Assembly: GCF_042686025.1 (NCBI RefSeq)
Contig: NZ_JBHUOZ010000001.1
Location: 1,736,001 to 1,800,000, forward strand
Length of the DNA: 64,000 nucleotides
Direction of reading: 5' to 3'
Origin: Terrimonas rubra
Lineage (GTDB): Bacteria > Bacteroidota > Bacteroidia > Chitinophagales > Chitinophagaceae
Below, one piece after another: positions 24,821 through 34,106 of this stretch (its first letter is position 1; each line of letters opens with the position of its first letter). Under the pieces are notes generated by a model, which worked only from the letters and a program-made list of their open reading frames with translations, did not search any database and had not been told where the DNA came from. The position numbers were made by a program, and so were the translations under genes.

Positions 24821-26098
24821 ATGTCGGCAACGGTAGACATACAGGAAGAACAACAAGCAGTAACCAAAAACTGGGCAAGTAACCTGCGTCAGCACGCAAG
24901 TGGTGATAAGGTGATCTGGGCGCTGGTGGTGTTGCTTACGCTGGTATCCTTACTGGCGGTGTATAGTGCTACGGGCTCGCTGGCGTATAAAAATTACAAG
25001 GGTAATACAGAAGTATACCTGTTCAAGCAGGTGATCTTTATATTAATAGGTATTGGTGTTATTTATTTTGCACACAGGGTGAACTATACCATCTATTCAA
25101 AGGTGGCCACCTTCCTGTTCATACTCACGATACCATTGCTGATGTATACACTGTTTTTCGGGGTAACCATGAATGAAGGTAGCCGCTGGATAAGGTTGCC
25201 TATTATTAATATGACCATGCAAACCTCCGACCTGGCAAAACTGGCTTTGTTCATGTACCTGGCCAGGGTGCTGAGCCGGAAACAGGACGTGATAAAGGAT
25301 TTTAAAAAAGGATTTTTACCACTGATCATACCGGTGGGTATTATCTGTGCTTTAATTGCACCGGCTAACTTATCAACGGCCTTATTATTAGGCGCCAGTT
25401 GTCTGATGTTATTGTTCATAGGCAGGGCCAGTGTAAAACATTTATTAATGGTAGTGGGCATTGCCTGTATACCTATTGTGTTTTTAATTGTATCTGCGGT
25501 TATAAGGCATAGTTCCAGTGAGGAAGAAGTGAGCGCTAAAAAAGCAGCGGGTTCGGGTGTACTGGTAAGGTGGAATACCTGGGTAGGCAGGGTGGAGAAT
25601 TTTATATATGGTGGTAAGGATGCGGATAATGATGAAATGTACCAGACCAACCAGGCAAAAATCGCTATTGCCAAAGGCGGTTTGTTAGGCGTAGGTCCGG
25701 GTAACAGCACCACACGCGATTATTTACCGCAGGCTTATAACGACTTTATTTTCGCCATCATCATTGAAGAGTACGGGGTGATTGGCGGCATGTTCATCGT
25801 ATTCTTTTACCTGGTGTTTTTGTACAGGTGTATACGGGTATTTAAAAGATGCCCCTATGCATTTGGTGCGTTCCTGGCATTGGGTTTAAGTTTTACGCTG
25901 GCCATACAGGCCATTGCCAACATGGCGGTAACGGTTAATTTATTCCCGGTAACGGGTGTTACGTTGCCATTGGTAAGTATGGGTGGATCGAGCTTTTTGT
26001 TTACCTGCCTGGCCATTGGTATTATATTAAGTGTATCGCGAAACGTGGAAAGACAGGAAGGTAAAACTTTACAGCCGGTGCCTGTAAATGAAAATTAA
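24821..26098 (+). CDS. ftsW: septal peptidoglycan glycosyltransferase FtsW (SEDS family)
   Basis: FtsW polymerises lipid II into glycan strands at the septum, together with FtsI. About ten transmembrane helices are visible. SEDS signatures include GSRWIRLPIINMTMQTSDLAK (the extracellular loop and lipid-II groove), NDFIFAIIIEEYGVIGG (about residue 308) and PVTGVTLPLVSMGGSSFLF near the C terminus. The N-terminal 30 residues are polar and cytoplasmic. An unusual loop SSSEEEVSAKKAAGSGVLVRWNTWVGR lies near residue 230. The length of 425 residues is normal. The ATG at 24821 follows a heptad repeat array. Confidence 0.96.
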   Translation: MSATVDIQEEQQAVTKNWASNLRQHASGDKVIWALVVLLTLVSLLAVYSATGSLAYKNYKGNTEVYLFKQVIFILIGIGVIYFAHRVNYTIYSKVATFLFILTIPLLMYTLFFGVTMNEGSRWIRLPIINMTMQTSDLAKLALFMYLARVLSRKQDVIKDFKKGFLPLIIPVGIICALIAPANLSTALLLGASCLMLLFIGRASVKHLLMVVGIACIPIVFLIVSAVIRHSSSEEEVSAKKAAGSGVLVRWNTWVGRVENFIYGGKDADNDEMYQTNQAKIAIAKGGLLGVGPGNSTTRDYLPQAYNDFIFAIIIEEYGVIGGMFIVFFYLVFLYRCIRVFKRCPYAFGAFLALGLSFTLAIQAIANMAVTVNLFPVTGVTLPLVSMGGSSFLFTCLAIGIILSVSRNVERQEGKTLQPVPVNEN

Positions 26099-26122
26099 TA
26101 TTGATCCAGTAATATAAAAAGC

Positions 26123-27211
26123 ATGAGAGTAATTATTGCAGGTGGTGGTACAGGCGGACATATTTTCCCGGCAATTGCTATTGCTAATGCTTTAAAAGAA
26201 CAACAACCTGGAATTGAGATATTATTTGTAGGGGCAAAGGGAAAGATGGAGATGGAGAAAGTACCACAGGCAGGGTATAAGATTGTGGGATTGGATATTG
26301 CAGGGTTGAACAGGAGCTCTTTGATAAAAAATATCGGGTTACCCTTTAAACTGGTAAAAAGTTTTTTCCAGGTAAAGAACATTTTTAAAAGTTTTAAACC
26401 CGATGCGGTTATTGGGGTAGGTGGTTATTCCAGCTTCCCGGTATTACGCTATGCGCAGGCAAAGGGCATTCATAGTTTTATACATGAGTCAAACTCCTTT
26501 GCCGGTAAATCGAATATTTTACTGGGCAAAAAAGCCAGTAAAGTATTCACCGGTACCGATGGCATGGAAAAGTTTTTTCCCGCCAGTAAGATTATGGTAA
26601 CAGGTAACCCCGTGCGCAGCGTGATAGCCCGCTCGGCTGTGACCAGGGAAGAAGGATTACAGTTCTTCGGTTTATCGCCGCAACAGAAAACAGTATTGGT
26701 AGTTGGCGGAAGCCTGGGTGCTAAAACGATCAATGAGACAATTGATAAACACCTGGATGAGCTATTGCAATCGGGCCTGCAGGTAATATGGCAAACGGGT
26801 AAACCTTATGCTGCTACTGCAAAAGCCAGGGTGCAGGGTAAAACGGGTGTATGGGCCAATGATTTCATTACCGATATGCAGTTTGCCTATGCAGCAGCTG
26901 ATATTATTGTAGCAAGGGCCGGCGCTATGACAGTAGCAGAGATATGTGTAGTGCAAAAACCTGCTTTGTTCGTGCCTTATCCTTATGCGGCTGAAGATCA
27001 CCAGACCGCTAATGCCAAAGCATTGGTAGATAAAGGCGCAGCCATAATGGTGAAAGATAATGAGGCGATAGAGAAGGCTGTTCCGATGTTGATAGCACTG
27101 GCCGGTGATGAAGCCAGGCAACTGGAGATGAAGGCACAGCTGGCCAGACTGGCCATAACTGATGCGGACAGTAAGATTGCGAAAACGGTTTTAACAGTAA
27201 CAGTAACATAA
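26123..27211 (+). CDS. murG: UDP-GlcNAc:lipid I GlcNAc transferase MurG
   Basis: MurG makes lipid II by adding GlcNAc to lipid I at the inner face of the membrane. The donor/acceptor loop GGGTGGHIFPAIAIANAL is at residues 6-23. The second glycine loop VGVGGYSSFPV is near residue 95, HESNSFAGKSNI near residue 122, and the UDP-GlcNAc site GAMTVAEI is followed by DHQTANAKAL near residues 270-300. The length of 362 residues is normal for the GT28 family. It starts 24 nt after ftsW. Confidence 0.97.
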   Translation: MRVIIAGGGTGGHIFPAIAIANALKEQQPGIEILFVGAKGKMEMEKVPQAGYKIVGLDIAGLNRSSLIKNIGLPFKLVKSFFQVKNIFKSFKPDAVIGVGGYSSFPVLRYAQAKGIHSFIHESNSFAGKSNILLGKKASKVFTGTDGMEKFFPASKIMVTGNPVRSVIARSAVTREEGLQFFGLSPQQKTVLVVGGSLGAKTINETIDKHLDELLQSGLQVIWQTGKPYAATAKARVQGKTGVWANDFITDMQFAYAAADIIVARAGAMTVAEICVVQKPALFVPYPYAAEDHQTANAKALVDKGAAIMVKDNEAIEKAVPMLIALAGDEARQLEMKAQLARLAITDADSKIAKTVLTVTVT

Positions 27212-27325
27212 ATCAAGACCCGGAGAACTATTTCCACAGTAGTGGAGTGTATGACTGATTAGTAATCCCAAACCTTATGAATTCCCCTTTGGGGGAACAG
27301 TTAGTTGAGTTTAAATGCACAAACT

Positions 27326-28744
27326 ATGAGCGATGAGCAAAAGAATTCCCCGGTAGTTGCACCTTTTGCAGGTTTGCGATCGGTGTATTTTATCGGGATC
27401 GGTGGAATAGGCATGAGTGCATTGGCAAGGTTCTTTAACACGCAGGGTGTACAGGTAAGTGGTTACGATAAAACCAGCACCGTGTTAACCCGGCAGTTGA
27501 GCGATAGCGGTATTGCCATACACTATGAAGAGAATATCGCTTTATTGCCTGAGCAGGTTGACCTGGTAGTGTATACACCGGCTATACCGGCAACACACCT
27601 GGAGCTGTTGCATTATCGTGAAGCTGGAACAAAAGTGGTGAAGCGCAGTGATGTGCTGCAGATCATTTCGGAAGGTTCTTTTAATATATGTATTGCCGGT
27701 ACGCATGGCAAAACAACCATCACTACCATGGTGGCACATATTTTACGGGATACCGGTTATGGTTGTAATGCTTTTTTAGGCGGCATATCTGCAAACTATG
27801 GTACCAATTTCTGGAGCAATCCCAGGAATGTATGCGTGATAGAAGCGGATGAGTACGACAGAAGTTTTTTGAAATTAAGTCCTGATATCGCTATTGTTTC
27901 GGCGATGGATGCCGATCACCTGGATATTTATGGTGATGCAGCTACCATGGAAGAAGCATTTATCGATTTCAGTAAAAAAATAAAACCCGGTGGCTTATTG
28001 GTATACCAGGCGGGGTTGCCGAAAGGTGATGTATTGGTGGCCGACAGGAAAATGAGTTATACCGTGCATAACGGCACTGCGGATACAATAGCTAAAAATA
28101 TCCGTACTACCGAAGGCGGTTATACGTTTGATGCGCAGGTGGGTGATAAAGTGTATGAAGACGTAGTGTTACACATGGGTGGCCTGCATAATATAGAAAA
28201 TATGTTAGCCGCTATAACGGTTGCCAGTTCTTTACATATTGATGCAGCAAAAATTAAAGCAGCGGTAGCTTCTTTCAAAGGGGTTAAACGTCGCTTTGAA
28301 TACATTGTTCCGCCGGCACCGCAAACGGATATTGTATATATAGATGATTATGCGCATCACCCGGAAGAATTAAGGCCCCTGATCACAGGAGCAAAAAAGA
28401 TGTTTGAAAGCAGGAAATGCACGGTCATTTTTCAGCCGCACCTGTTCAGCCGTACCCGCGATTTTGCGGATGGCTTTGCTGAAGTGCTGGATATGGCAGA
28501 TGAAGTGATACTGCTGCCCATTTACCCCGCCCGGGAATTACCGATGGAAGGAGTAAACAGTGAAATGCTGTTGGCAAAGATGAAAAATAAAAACAAGCGG
28601 ATCTTACAGAAAGAGGAAGTGATGAACTGGTTACAGGAAGAATATACCGGGACCGGTTCAGGCGAAAAAAAATTATTGATAACGGCAGGCGCCGGTGATG
28701 TTGATACACTGGTACCGCAGATTAAGGCGTTTTTAACGCAATAG
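27326..28744 (+). CDS. murC: UDP-N-acetylmuramate:L-alanine ligase MurC
   Basis: MurC adds the first amino acid, L-alanine, to UDP-MurNAc. The N-terminal nucleotide motif is YFIGIGGIGMSALARFF, the ATP loop is CIAGTHGKTTITTMVAHIL near residue 125, and EADEYDRSFLKLSPDIAIV and DDYAHHPEEL follow. The ATG at 27326 is preferred to an in-frame TTG at 27305. The protein is then 472 residues. The gap from murG is 114 bp and has no repeat array. Like murE, this ligase is cytoplasmic. murB and ddl, which often lie next to it in other phyla, are missing here. Confidence 0.96.
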   Translation: MSDEQKNSPVVAPFAGLRSVYFIGIGGIGMSALARFFNTQGVQVSGYDKTSTVLTRQLSDSGIAIHYEENIALLPEQVDLVVYTPAIPATHLELLHYREAGTKVVKRSDVLQIISEGSFNICIAGTHGKTTITTMVAHILRDTGYGCNAFLGGISANYGTNFWSNPRNVCVIEADEYDRSFLKLSPDIAIVSAMDADHLDIYGDAATMEEAFIDFSKKIKPGGLLVYQAGLPKGDVLVADRKMSYTVHNGTADTIAKNIRTTEGGYTFDAQVGDKVYEDVVLHMGGLHNIENMLAAITVASSLHIDAAKIKAAVASFKGVKRRFEYIVPPAPQTDIVYIDDYAHHPEELRPLITGAKKMFESRKCTVIFQPHLFSRTRDFADGFAEVLDMADEVILLPIYPARELPMEGVNSEMLLAKMKNKNKRILQKEEVMNWLQEEYTGTGSGEKKLLITAGAGDVDTLVPQIKAFLTQ

Positions 28745-28766
28745 ATATCAACAACAGGAATAAAAA

Positions 28767-29930
28767 TTGAGCAATAAGATCTCCATAAAAAAAGTAGTAT
28801 TCTTTACCATCTGGGTGGTAATTGGTATTACCATGCTTACGCTGCTGGTAAAAGCCATGGCCAGCCAGGGTACTGACCAGTGTAAGGATTATACCGTTAG
28901 TATTAAAGGTGTGGATGCGGGTGAACTTTTTTTAACGGAGAAGGATGTGGTGAAACTGGTAACCACCGCTACAAACGGGAAGATTAAAGGACAAAGTAAA
29001 AACAAGCTGCCTTTACAAAAGCTGGAACAATTGCTGGAAGATAACCATTGGGTAAAAGATGCGGAACTGTTTTTTGATAATAAGGATATACTGCATATTA
29101 ATGTAACAGAACGTAAGCCTATTGCCCGGGTATTTAGTGTGGACGGCAGGTCTTTTTATATTGATGATATTGGTACGCTGTTACCCCTGTCGGACCAGGT
29201 AAGTGCCAAGCTGCCCGTGTTTACCGGCTTTATAGCTAAAAAGCAGTTGAATAAAAAAGACAGTGTGCTGCTGAATGATATGGTGGTGACGGCAAAGTAT
29301 ATCAATGAGAGTGAGTTCTGGCAATCGCAGGTATCGCAGATCGATATCAGTGCCTGTGGCAATGACTGCTGGAATTTTGATATGATACCCCTGGTGGGTA
29401 ACCATACAGTAAAACTGGGCGATGGTAAAAATATTGCCGACAAGTTTTCACGCCTGATGACCTTTTATAAAAAGGTATTGACGCCGGTGGGTTTTGAAAA
29501 ATACAAAACCGTTGATGTGCGTTTTGACGGCCAGGTAGTTGGGGTAAAAGGCAATATTTCAAAAGTGGACTCTATTCAGTTGCGCAGGAATATTGATAAT
29601 ATATTAAAACAATCGAGGGAGCTGAATGAGATGATGGCCGTAATGCCGGTGGTGGATAACAGTAAACCTTTATTACCCGATGTGGCTTTAGGTGAGGACC
29701 AGGATAAAGGGGTGGGTGAGGATAATGAACCCACGGTAAGCAATACCAGGCCGGCTGCCACAACAACGGCCGATAAACCTAAACCGGAAAAAACAGCAAC
29801 GGATAAAAAGCCCGTGAAAGTAACGCCGGCAAAAACAACCAGGCCGGCAGATAAACCGGCTGCAAAGCCCAGGCCGGCAACGAATAAAACAGGTACACAG
29901 CCTAAGGCGGTGATGCCCAAACGGGGATAA
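28767..29930 (+). CDS. ftsQ: cell division protein FtsQ with long basic, proline/lysine-rich C-terminal tail
   Basis: FtsQ is a bitopic inner-membrane protein that brings FtsL/FtsB to the divisome. It has a short cytoplasmic N terminus, one transmembrane helix (VVFFTIWVVIGITMLTLLVK, residues 9-28), then a POTRA-type domain (YTVSIKGVDAGELFLTEKDV) and a beta domain. The start must be TTG at 28767, because the next in-frame ATG falls inside the transmembrane helix. The last ~75 residues (from about 310) are a low-complexity Pro/Lys/Thr/Ala sequence (for example KPVKVTPAKTTRPADKPAAK) in the periplasm. This tail is not part of the core FtsQ fold. The usual bacterial length is 250-290; here it is 387. 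Confidence 0.92.
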   Translation: MSNKISIKKVVFFTIWVVIGITMLTLLVKAMASQGTDQCKDYTVSIKGVDAGELFLTEKDVVKLVTTATNGKIKGQSKNKLPLQKLEQLLEDNHWVKDAELFFDNKDILHINVTERKPIARVFSVDGRSFYIDDIGTLLPLSDQVSAKLPVFTGFIAKKQLNKKDSVLLNDMVVTAKYINESEFWQSQVSQIDISACGNDCWNFDMIPLVGNHTVKLGDGKNIADKFSRLMTFYKKVLTPVGFEKYKTVDVRFDGQVVGVKGNISKVDSIQLRRNIDNILKQSRELNEMMAVMPVVDNSKPLLPDVALGEDQDKGVGEDNEPTVSNTRPAATTTADKPKPEKTATDKKPVKVTPAKTTRPADKPAAKPRPATNKTGTQPKAVMPKRG

Positions 29931-29974
29931 CAAATAACTGAGGGAGTATGATTAGTGCATAGAAGAAAAGAAGG

Positions 29975-31381
29975 ATGACAACAACTAAAAACACAGATAT
30001 GAACACAGAACAACCCATTATTGTCGGACTGGATATTGGTACTACCAAGATCGCAGTAATTGCCGGCCGTAAAAACGAGTTCGGCAAACTCGAGATACTC
30101 GGCTTTGGTAAATCAAACTCCAATGGTGTGAAACACGGACAGGTGTTAAACATCGATGAAACGATTAAAGCTATCCGCCAGGCTTTGGATAACTGCTTTG
30201 CTTCTAATCCTAACCTGGATATTACGGAAGTATATGTAGGTATTGCCGGGCACCACATTAAGAGCTTACAGACCCGTGGTGATTTGGTTCGCCAGTCTAA
30301 TGAAGACGAAATAACACAACAGGAAATTGATCAGCTGATCTCCGATCAGTATAAAACATATATACCTGCCGGTGACCAGATCATTGATGTGATCCCACAG
30401 GAATTTACAGTAGATAATTTTCAGAATATTGTGAAGCCCATCGGTTATGGTGGTGTGAAGCTGGGCGCTAACTTCCACATTATTACCGGTGATAAAAATG
30501 CGATCCGCAATATTAACCGCAGCGTGGAGAAATCGGGCTTAACACCGAAGGACCTGGTATTACAACCCCTGGCTTCTGCATCGGCAGTAATGGCGCAGGA
30601 AGACCTGGAAGCGGGTGTAGCCATTGTGGATATTGGTGGTGGTACAACCGACCTGGCCATTTTTGCGGAAGGTGTATTAAGGCATACAGCGGTTATTCCT
30701 TTTGCCGGTGAAAATATTACCAATGATATTAAAACCGGTTTGGGTGTATTGAAAACCCAGGCAGAGCAAATGAAGACCCAATTTGGCAGTGCTTTATCCA
30801 ACGAAGCAAAAGCCAATGCCTATATCACCATCCCCGGACTGCGTGGTATGCCTGCCAAAGAGATCAGTGTAAAGAACCTGGCCAATATTATCCAGGCGCG
30901 TATGAGCGAGATACTGGATTTTGTAACCTATCACTTGAAACAGGTGGGTATGGATAACCGCCAGCTGAACGGTGGTATTGTATTGACCGGTGGTGGTTCT
31001 CAGTTGCGTCACCTGATACAGTTAACAGAGTACATGACCGGCCTGCCTGCACGTATCGGTTTCCCTAATGAACATTTGGCAGCGGGGCATATTGAAGAGC
31101 TGGCCAAACCTACTTATTCCACCTGTATTGGTTTGATATTAAAAGGTTATGACGATTACGAAAACAAAAGAAAGGTATTTGAAAAAGAATTCAGGAAAGT
31201 AGAAGTACCTGAAACCCTGAAAAGATCATTGGAAGCGGAAGCTGATGTGACCCTGGATATGCCGGCAACCAATGGTGAGGTTGATGTGCATGCGCAGCGT
31301 AAAAAGCTGAATAATTTCTGGGGTAAGTTTAAAGACCGTTTAATAGACATATTTAAAGAAGAAGAAGATAAAGCATTGTAA
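29975..31381 (+). CDS. ftsA: cell division protein FtsA
   Basis: FtsA is an actin-like ATPase that tethers FtsZ filaments to the membrane. The phosphate-1 motif IVGLDIGTTKIAVIAG is near residue 16, VDIGGGTTDLAIF (phosphate 2) near residue 213, and GGIVLTGGGSQLRHL (adenosine motif) near residue 335. A SHMA-like 1C domain lies between. The C terminus ends in an amphipathic stretch NNFWGKFKDRLIDIFKEEED that fits a membrane-targeting helix. The ATG at 29975 follows AAGAAAAGAAGG; an in-frame ATG at 29999 is an alternative. The length of 468 residues is longer than in E. coli (420), mostly near the C terminus. Confidence 0.96.
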   Translation: MTTTKNTDMNTEQPIIVGLDIGTTKIAVIAGRKNEFGKLEILGFGKSNSNGVKHGQVLNIDETIKAIRQALDNCFASNPNLDITEVYVGIAGHHIKSLQTRGDLVRQSNEDEITQQEIDQLISDQYKTYIPAGDQIIDVIPQEFTVDNFQNIVKPIGYGGVKLGANFHIITGDKNAIRNINRSVEKSGLTPKDLVLQPLASASAVMAQEDLEAGVAIVDIGGGTTDLAIFAEGVLRHTAVIPFAGENITNDIKTGLGVLKTQAEQMKTQFGSALSNEAKANAYITIPGLRGMPAKEISVKNLANIIQARMSEILDFVTYHLKQVGMDNRQLNGGIVLTGGGSQLRHLIQLTEYMTGLPARIGFPNEHLAAGHIEELAKPTYSTCIGLILKGYDDYENKRKVFEKEFRKVEVPETLKRSLEAEADVTLDMPATNGEVDVHAQRKKLNNFWGKFKDRLIDIFKEEEDKAL

Positions 31382-31687
31382 TGTTTAGCTGATAAGCATA
31401 AACAACAAGAGGCGGAAAGCAAGCGCATAGAAGAACAGACCGAGTATAAGATTAAAGACAGGATAGAAAGAGGGGTAAACAGTGAGATAAGGTTTACCCC
31501 GGTGTACACGAACTGGAAGCTGAACAGGATTACAGGAAGATGCAGTGAGTGACACAACGAAGATGATAGTAGTAATGCCGCCCGTACCCAACAAATTCTA
31601 CAGCAATTTGAAAAGGTTCAAAGCGTATAACTAACCTGATCGTGAAACTTTCAAGCTAACAACTTGAAAGACTAAATTCTAAAAATT
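31382..31687. other. ftsA-ftsZ intergenic region
   Basis: These 306 bp have no coding frame with family features and no perfect TAnnTTTG. The final part holds an inverted repeat at 31648-31670. Its size is unusual because ftsA and ftsZ are commonly almost adjacent, so an ftsZ-specific promoter or leader control may lie here. Confidence 0.5.
31648..31670 (+). promoter_or_regulatory. inverted repeat in the ftsZ leader
   Basis: CTTTCAAG and CTTGAAAG form a perfect 8-bp inverted repeat with a 7-base spacer, ending 17 bp before the ftsZ ATG. It could be an operator or an RNA hairpin close to the ribosome-binding region. It has no T run, so it is not a terminator. Confidence 0.5.
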
Positions 31688-33676
31688 ATGATACAATTTG
31701 ATTTGCCAAAAGAACAGTCATCGATATTAAAAGTAATTGGTGTTGGCGGCGGCGGCGGTAATGCTGTTAACCACATGTTTACACAGAAAATAGATGGCGT
31801 TGATTTTGTGATTTGTAATACCGATGCACAGGCATTGACAAAGAGCCCGATACCTAACCGTATACAATTAGGCCCACACCTTACACAGGGTTTAGGTGCA
31901 GGTGCCAATCCTGAGATCGGGCGCCAGGCTACTGAAGAGTCGCTGGAGGAGATACGCAGGATATTGGAGGTGAATACCAAGATGGCTTTTATTACTGCCG
32001 GCATGGGTGGTGGTACCGGTACAGGTGGTGCACCTATTATTTCAAAAATATGTAAGGACTTAGGCATACTTACTGTGGGTATTATTACCACACCTTTTGC
32101 ATATGAAGGCAAGAAGCGCCAGCAGCAGGCAGAGGAAGGTATCAAGATCATGAAACAGTATGTGGATACTTTACTGGTGATCAGCAACGATAAATTACGT
32201 CACCAGTTTGGTAACCTGAAAATGAAAGAGGCTTTTGATAAAGCGGATAACGTTTTAGCAACGGCTGCAAAATGTATAACGGATGTGATCAGCAGTACCG
32301 GCCAGATCAACGTTGACTTTGCGGACGTATGTACCGTAATGCGTGATGGTGGTGTAGCCATATTGGGTAATGCCGCAGCATCGGGTGAAAACCGTGCCCA
32401 GCAAGCCATTGAAGATGCGCTGAACTCACCGTTATTAAATGACAATGATATACGTGGTGCCAAATGGATATTAATCAATATCAATTCGGCTGAAGGTGAG
32501 CATGAGTTTACCATGGATGAAGTGGAGATCATACAGAGCCACCTGTTAACACAGGCCGGTGAGAATACCGATGTTATACTTGGTTTAGGTTACGATAATT
32601 CATTGGGCGACCAGTTGGGTATTACTTTGATCGCTACCGGTTTTCAGCATAAGGAAGCTTATGTAAAACCTGTGATCAGGAAAGAAGAGCCGAAGGAAGA
32701 GAAGATCGTAATGGAATTACAGCCTGCTGCCAAAACAGTATCGGTGTTACCTATTGTAAATACCACGAACCCCGAACCGGCTCCTGAACCGGTTGAAAAA
32801 AAGGTGCATGTACAGGTTCCGGTGCAGCAAAAACAGCTGCCGGAAGAGCTTAGTCCCAGGTTAGTGGAAACGCCTATGCCATATGAAATGGCGCCCATGC
32901 CAACGGTGAATGATTTAGTAGAAACTACAGGTGTACCGGAACTGGAGCCTGCGATGTTTTATGATTTAAGCACAGGGAAACCAATTGTAAATCAACAACA
33001 AGAAAATTTACTAAGTAAAAATACGAGTGAAAACTATAGTGTAACTACTGTTGAAAACTTGTTTCTGAACGAGCAAAATAATGGTCTAAATTCGGCTCTC
33101 AATTCTGAATCTGATACCCCTCGAAAAGAACAAATTCAACAACACATTACTCAAAATAGTAGCACTCCTTTGCCTGCAGCTTCGGGGGGCTATCTGGCCA
33201 GACCGTCCAATATTTATGCGGAGATGAATGCCACTGCAAAGGCTTCTGTTAACTCTGCTGATCAACCGGTCCCACCAACCAAAGCAGCGGATGAGGCATC
33301 ATCTGATTTGCAAATGCAACTGGTAGAGCGGGATGACATTCCGGCGGCGGATGCGCCGTTGGCCGATCAGGCTCAATCACCTTTGTTTCCGACTGTTGAG
33401 GAGTCCCGCGAAATCGGGAACGAAACTGAGGAGCAAAAACGTAGGGCATTTGAACGTATTCAGAAATTGCGTAATCTGTCGTTCAACGTTAACGCAAGCG
33501 ACCCGAATCATGAGTTTGAAAATGTGCCGGCATACATCCGCCGCAATATGGAATTATACAACAGTAACCAGCATATTGAAAAATTCTACAGCAGTTACGA
33601 AGTTTCTTCCGATAACAACAATCAGGGTAATATTTCTACCATCAATACTTTTTTAGAAGGCAAGAAGCCTGACTAA
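31688..33676 (+). CDS. ftsZ: cell division protein FtsZ with long disordered linker
   Basis: FtsZ is the tubulin-like GTPase that forms the division ring. The GTPase domain (about residues 15-330) has GVGGGGGNAVNHM, the tubulin signature GGGTGTGGAP near residue 107 and NVDFADVCTVM. A linker of more than 250 residues follows, first Pro/Glu/Val-rich, then Asn/Gln/Ser-rich (about residues 430-500, with NQQQENLLSKNTSENYS), then acidic. After it comes a conserved-looking tail with NVPAYIRRNMELYNSNQH, which includes the PAYxRR type FtsA-binding peptide seen in Bacteroidota. At 662 residues it is much longer than E. coli FtsZ (383). The Asn/Gln-rich part is more AT-rich than its flanks. Confidence 0.97.
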   Translation: MIQFDLPKEQSSILKVIGVGGGGGNAVNHMFTQKIDGVDFVICNTDAQALTKSPIPNRIQLGPHLTQGLGAGANPEIGRQATEESLEEIRRILEVNTKMAFITAGMGGGTGTGGAPIISKICKDLGILTVGIITTPFAYEGKKRQQQAEEGIKIMKQYVDTLLVISNDKLRHQFGNLKMKEAFDKADNVLATAAKCITDVISSTGQINVDFADVCTVMRDGGVAILGNAAASGENRAQQAIEDALNSPLLNDNDIRGAKWILININSAEGEHEFTMDEVEIIQSHLLTQAGENTDVILGLGYDNSLGDQLGITLIATGFQHKEAYVKPVIRKEEPKEEKIVMELQPAAKTVSVLPIVNTTNPEPAPEPVEKKVHVQVPVQQKQLPEELSPRLVETPMPYEMAPMPTVNDLVETTGVPELEPAMFYDLSTGKPIVNQQQENLLSKNTSENYSVTTVENLFLNEQNNGLNSALNSESDTPRKEQIQQHITQNSSTPLPAASGGYLARPSNIYAEMNATAKASVNSADQPVPPTKAADEASSDLQMQLVERDDIPAADAPLADQAQSPLFPTVEESREIGNETEEQKRRAFERIQKLRNLSFNVNASDPNHEFENVPAYIRRNMELYNSNQHIEKFYSSYEVSSDNNNQGNISTINTFLEGKKPD

Positions 33677-33752
33677 AATATTCGTTCAGCCTGGCTGTGA
33701 TGCCGGGCTGTTTCGTTCCTTTTGAAAATGCCAACCAGTGTTTTTAGTTGTG

Positions 33753-33783
33753 GCCCTTGTCGTTTTTCGGCAGGGGCTTTTTT
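33753..33783 (+). terminator. rho-independent terminator closing the dcw cluster
   Basis: A 10-bp stem (GCCCTTGTCG / CGGCAGGGGC, with G-U pairs) and T5 loop is followed by six T residues. A further hairpin (CAGCCTGGC / GCCGGGCTG) lies closer to the stop at 33687-33710. Confidence 0.85.
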
Positions 33784-33789
33784 ATTTAC

Positions 33790-34015
33790 AGTATATAGAT
33801 ATTAGTATATAGTATGTAGATTTTTAGTATTGGGTATACAGATAGCTTACAAGGCCGTCAAACCTCGTTTTACCAGGCCTATTTACTTATTGTATACGAA
33901 TTTCCACATAATTGTATACCGTCATCCGGATACTATATGCTAATCTCTATATACCAAAATCTATATACTAATATCTACATACTCATATCTGCATACTAAA
34001 ATCTCAATACTAAAC
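33790..34015. repeat. inverted pair of heptad arrays (TATATAC/TAATATC family)
   Basis: The right arm (about 33932-34015) is a tandem array of 14-bp double units of the type TATATACTAATATC, six copies in exact register. The left arm (33790-33845) contains the reverse complement of the same units (agtatatagatattagtata). About 85 bp of unrelated sequence lies between the arms. Together they form a long imperfect AT-rich palindrome in the ftsZ-epimerase gap. Confidence 0.75.
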
Positions 34016-34106
34016 GCCAATAAATACGTAGTTTACAGTGGATTTTTTTTGCTGACCCTTGTATAGAATGAACACCTGCATTTTAAGGCTTATTTAATGG
34101 TATAAT

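Noticed and set aside
32985..33180. AT-rich part of ftsZ as an inserted mobile element
   Set aside because: The reading frame is intact and there are no terminal repeats or target duplications. It looks like a disordered linker segment.
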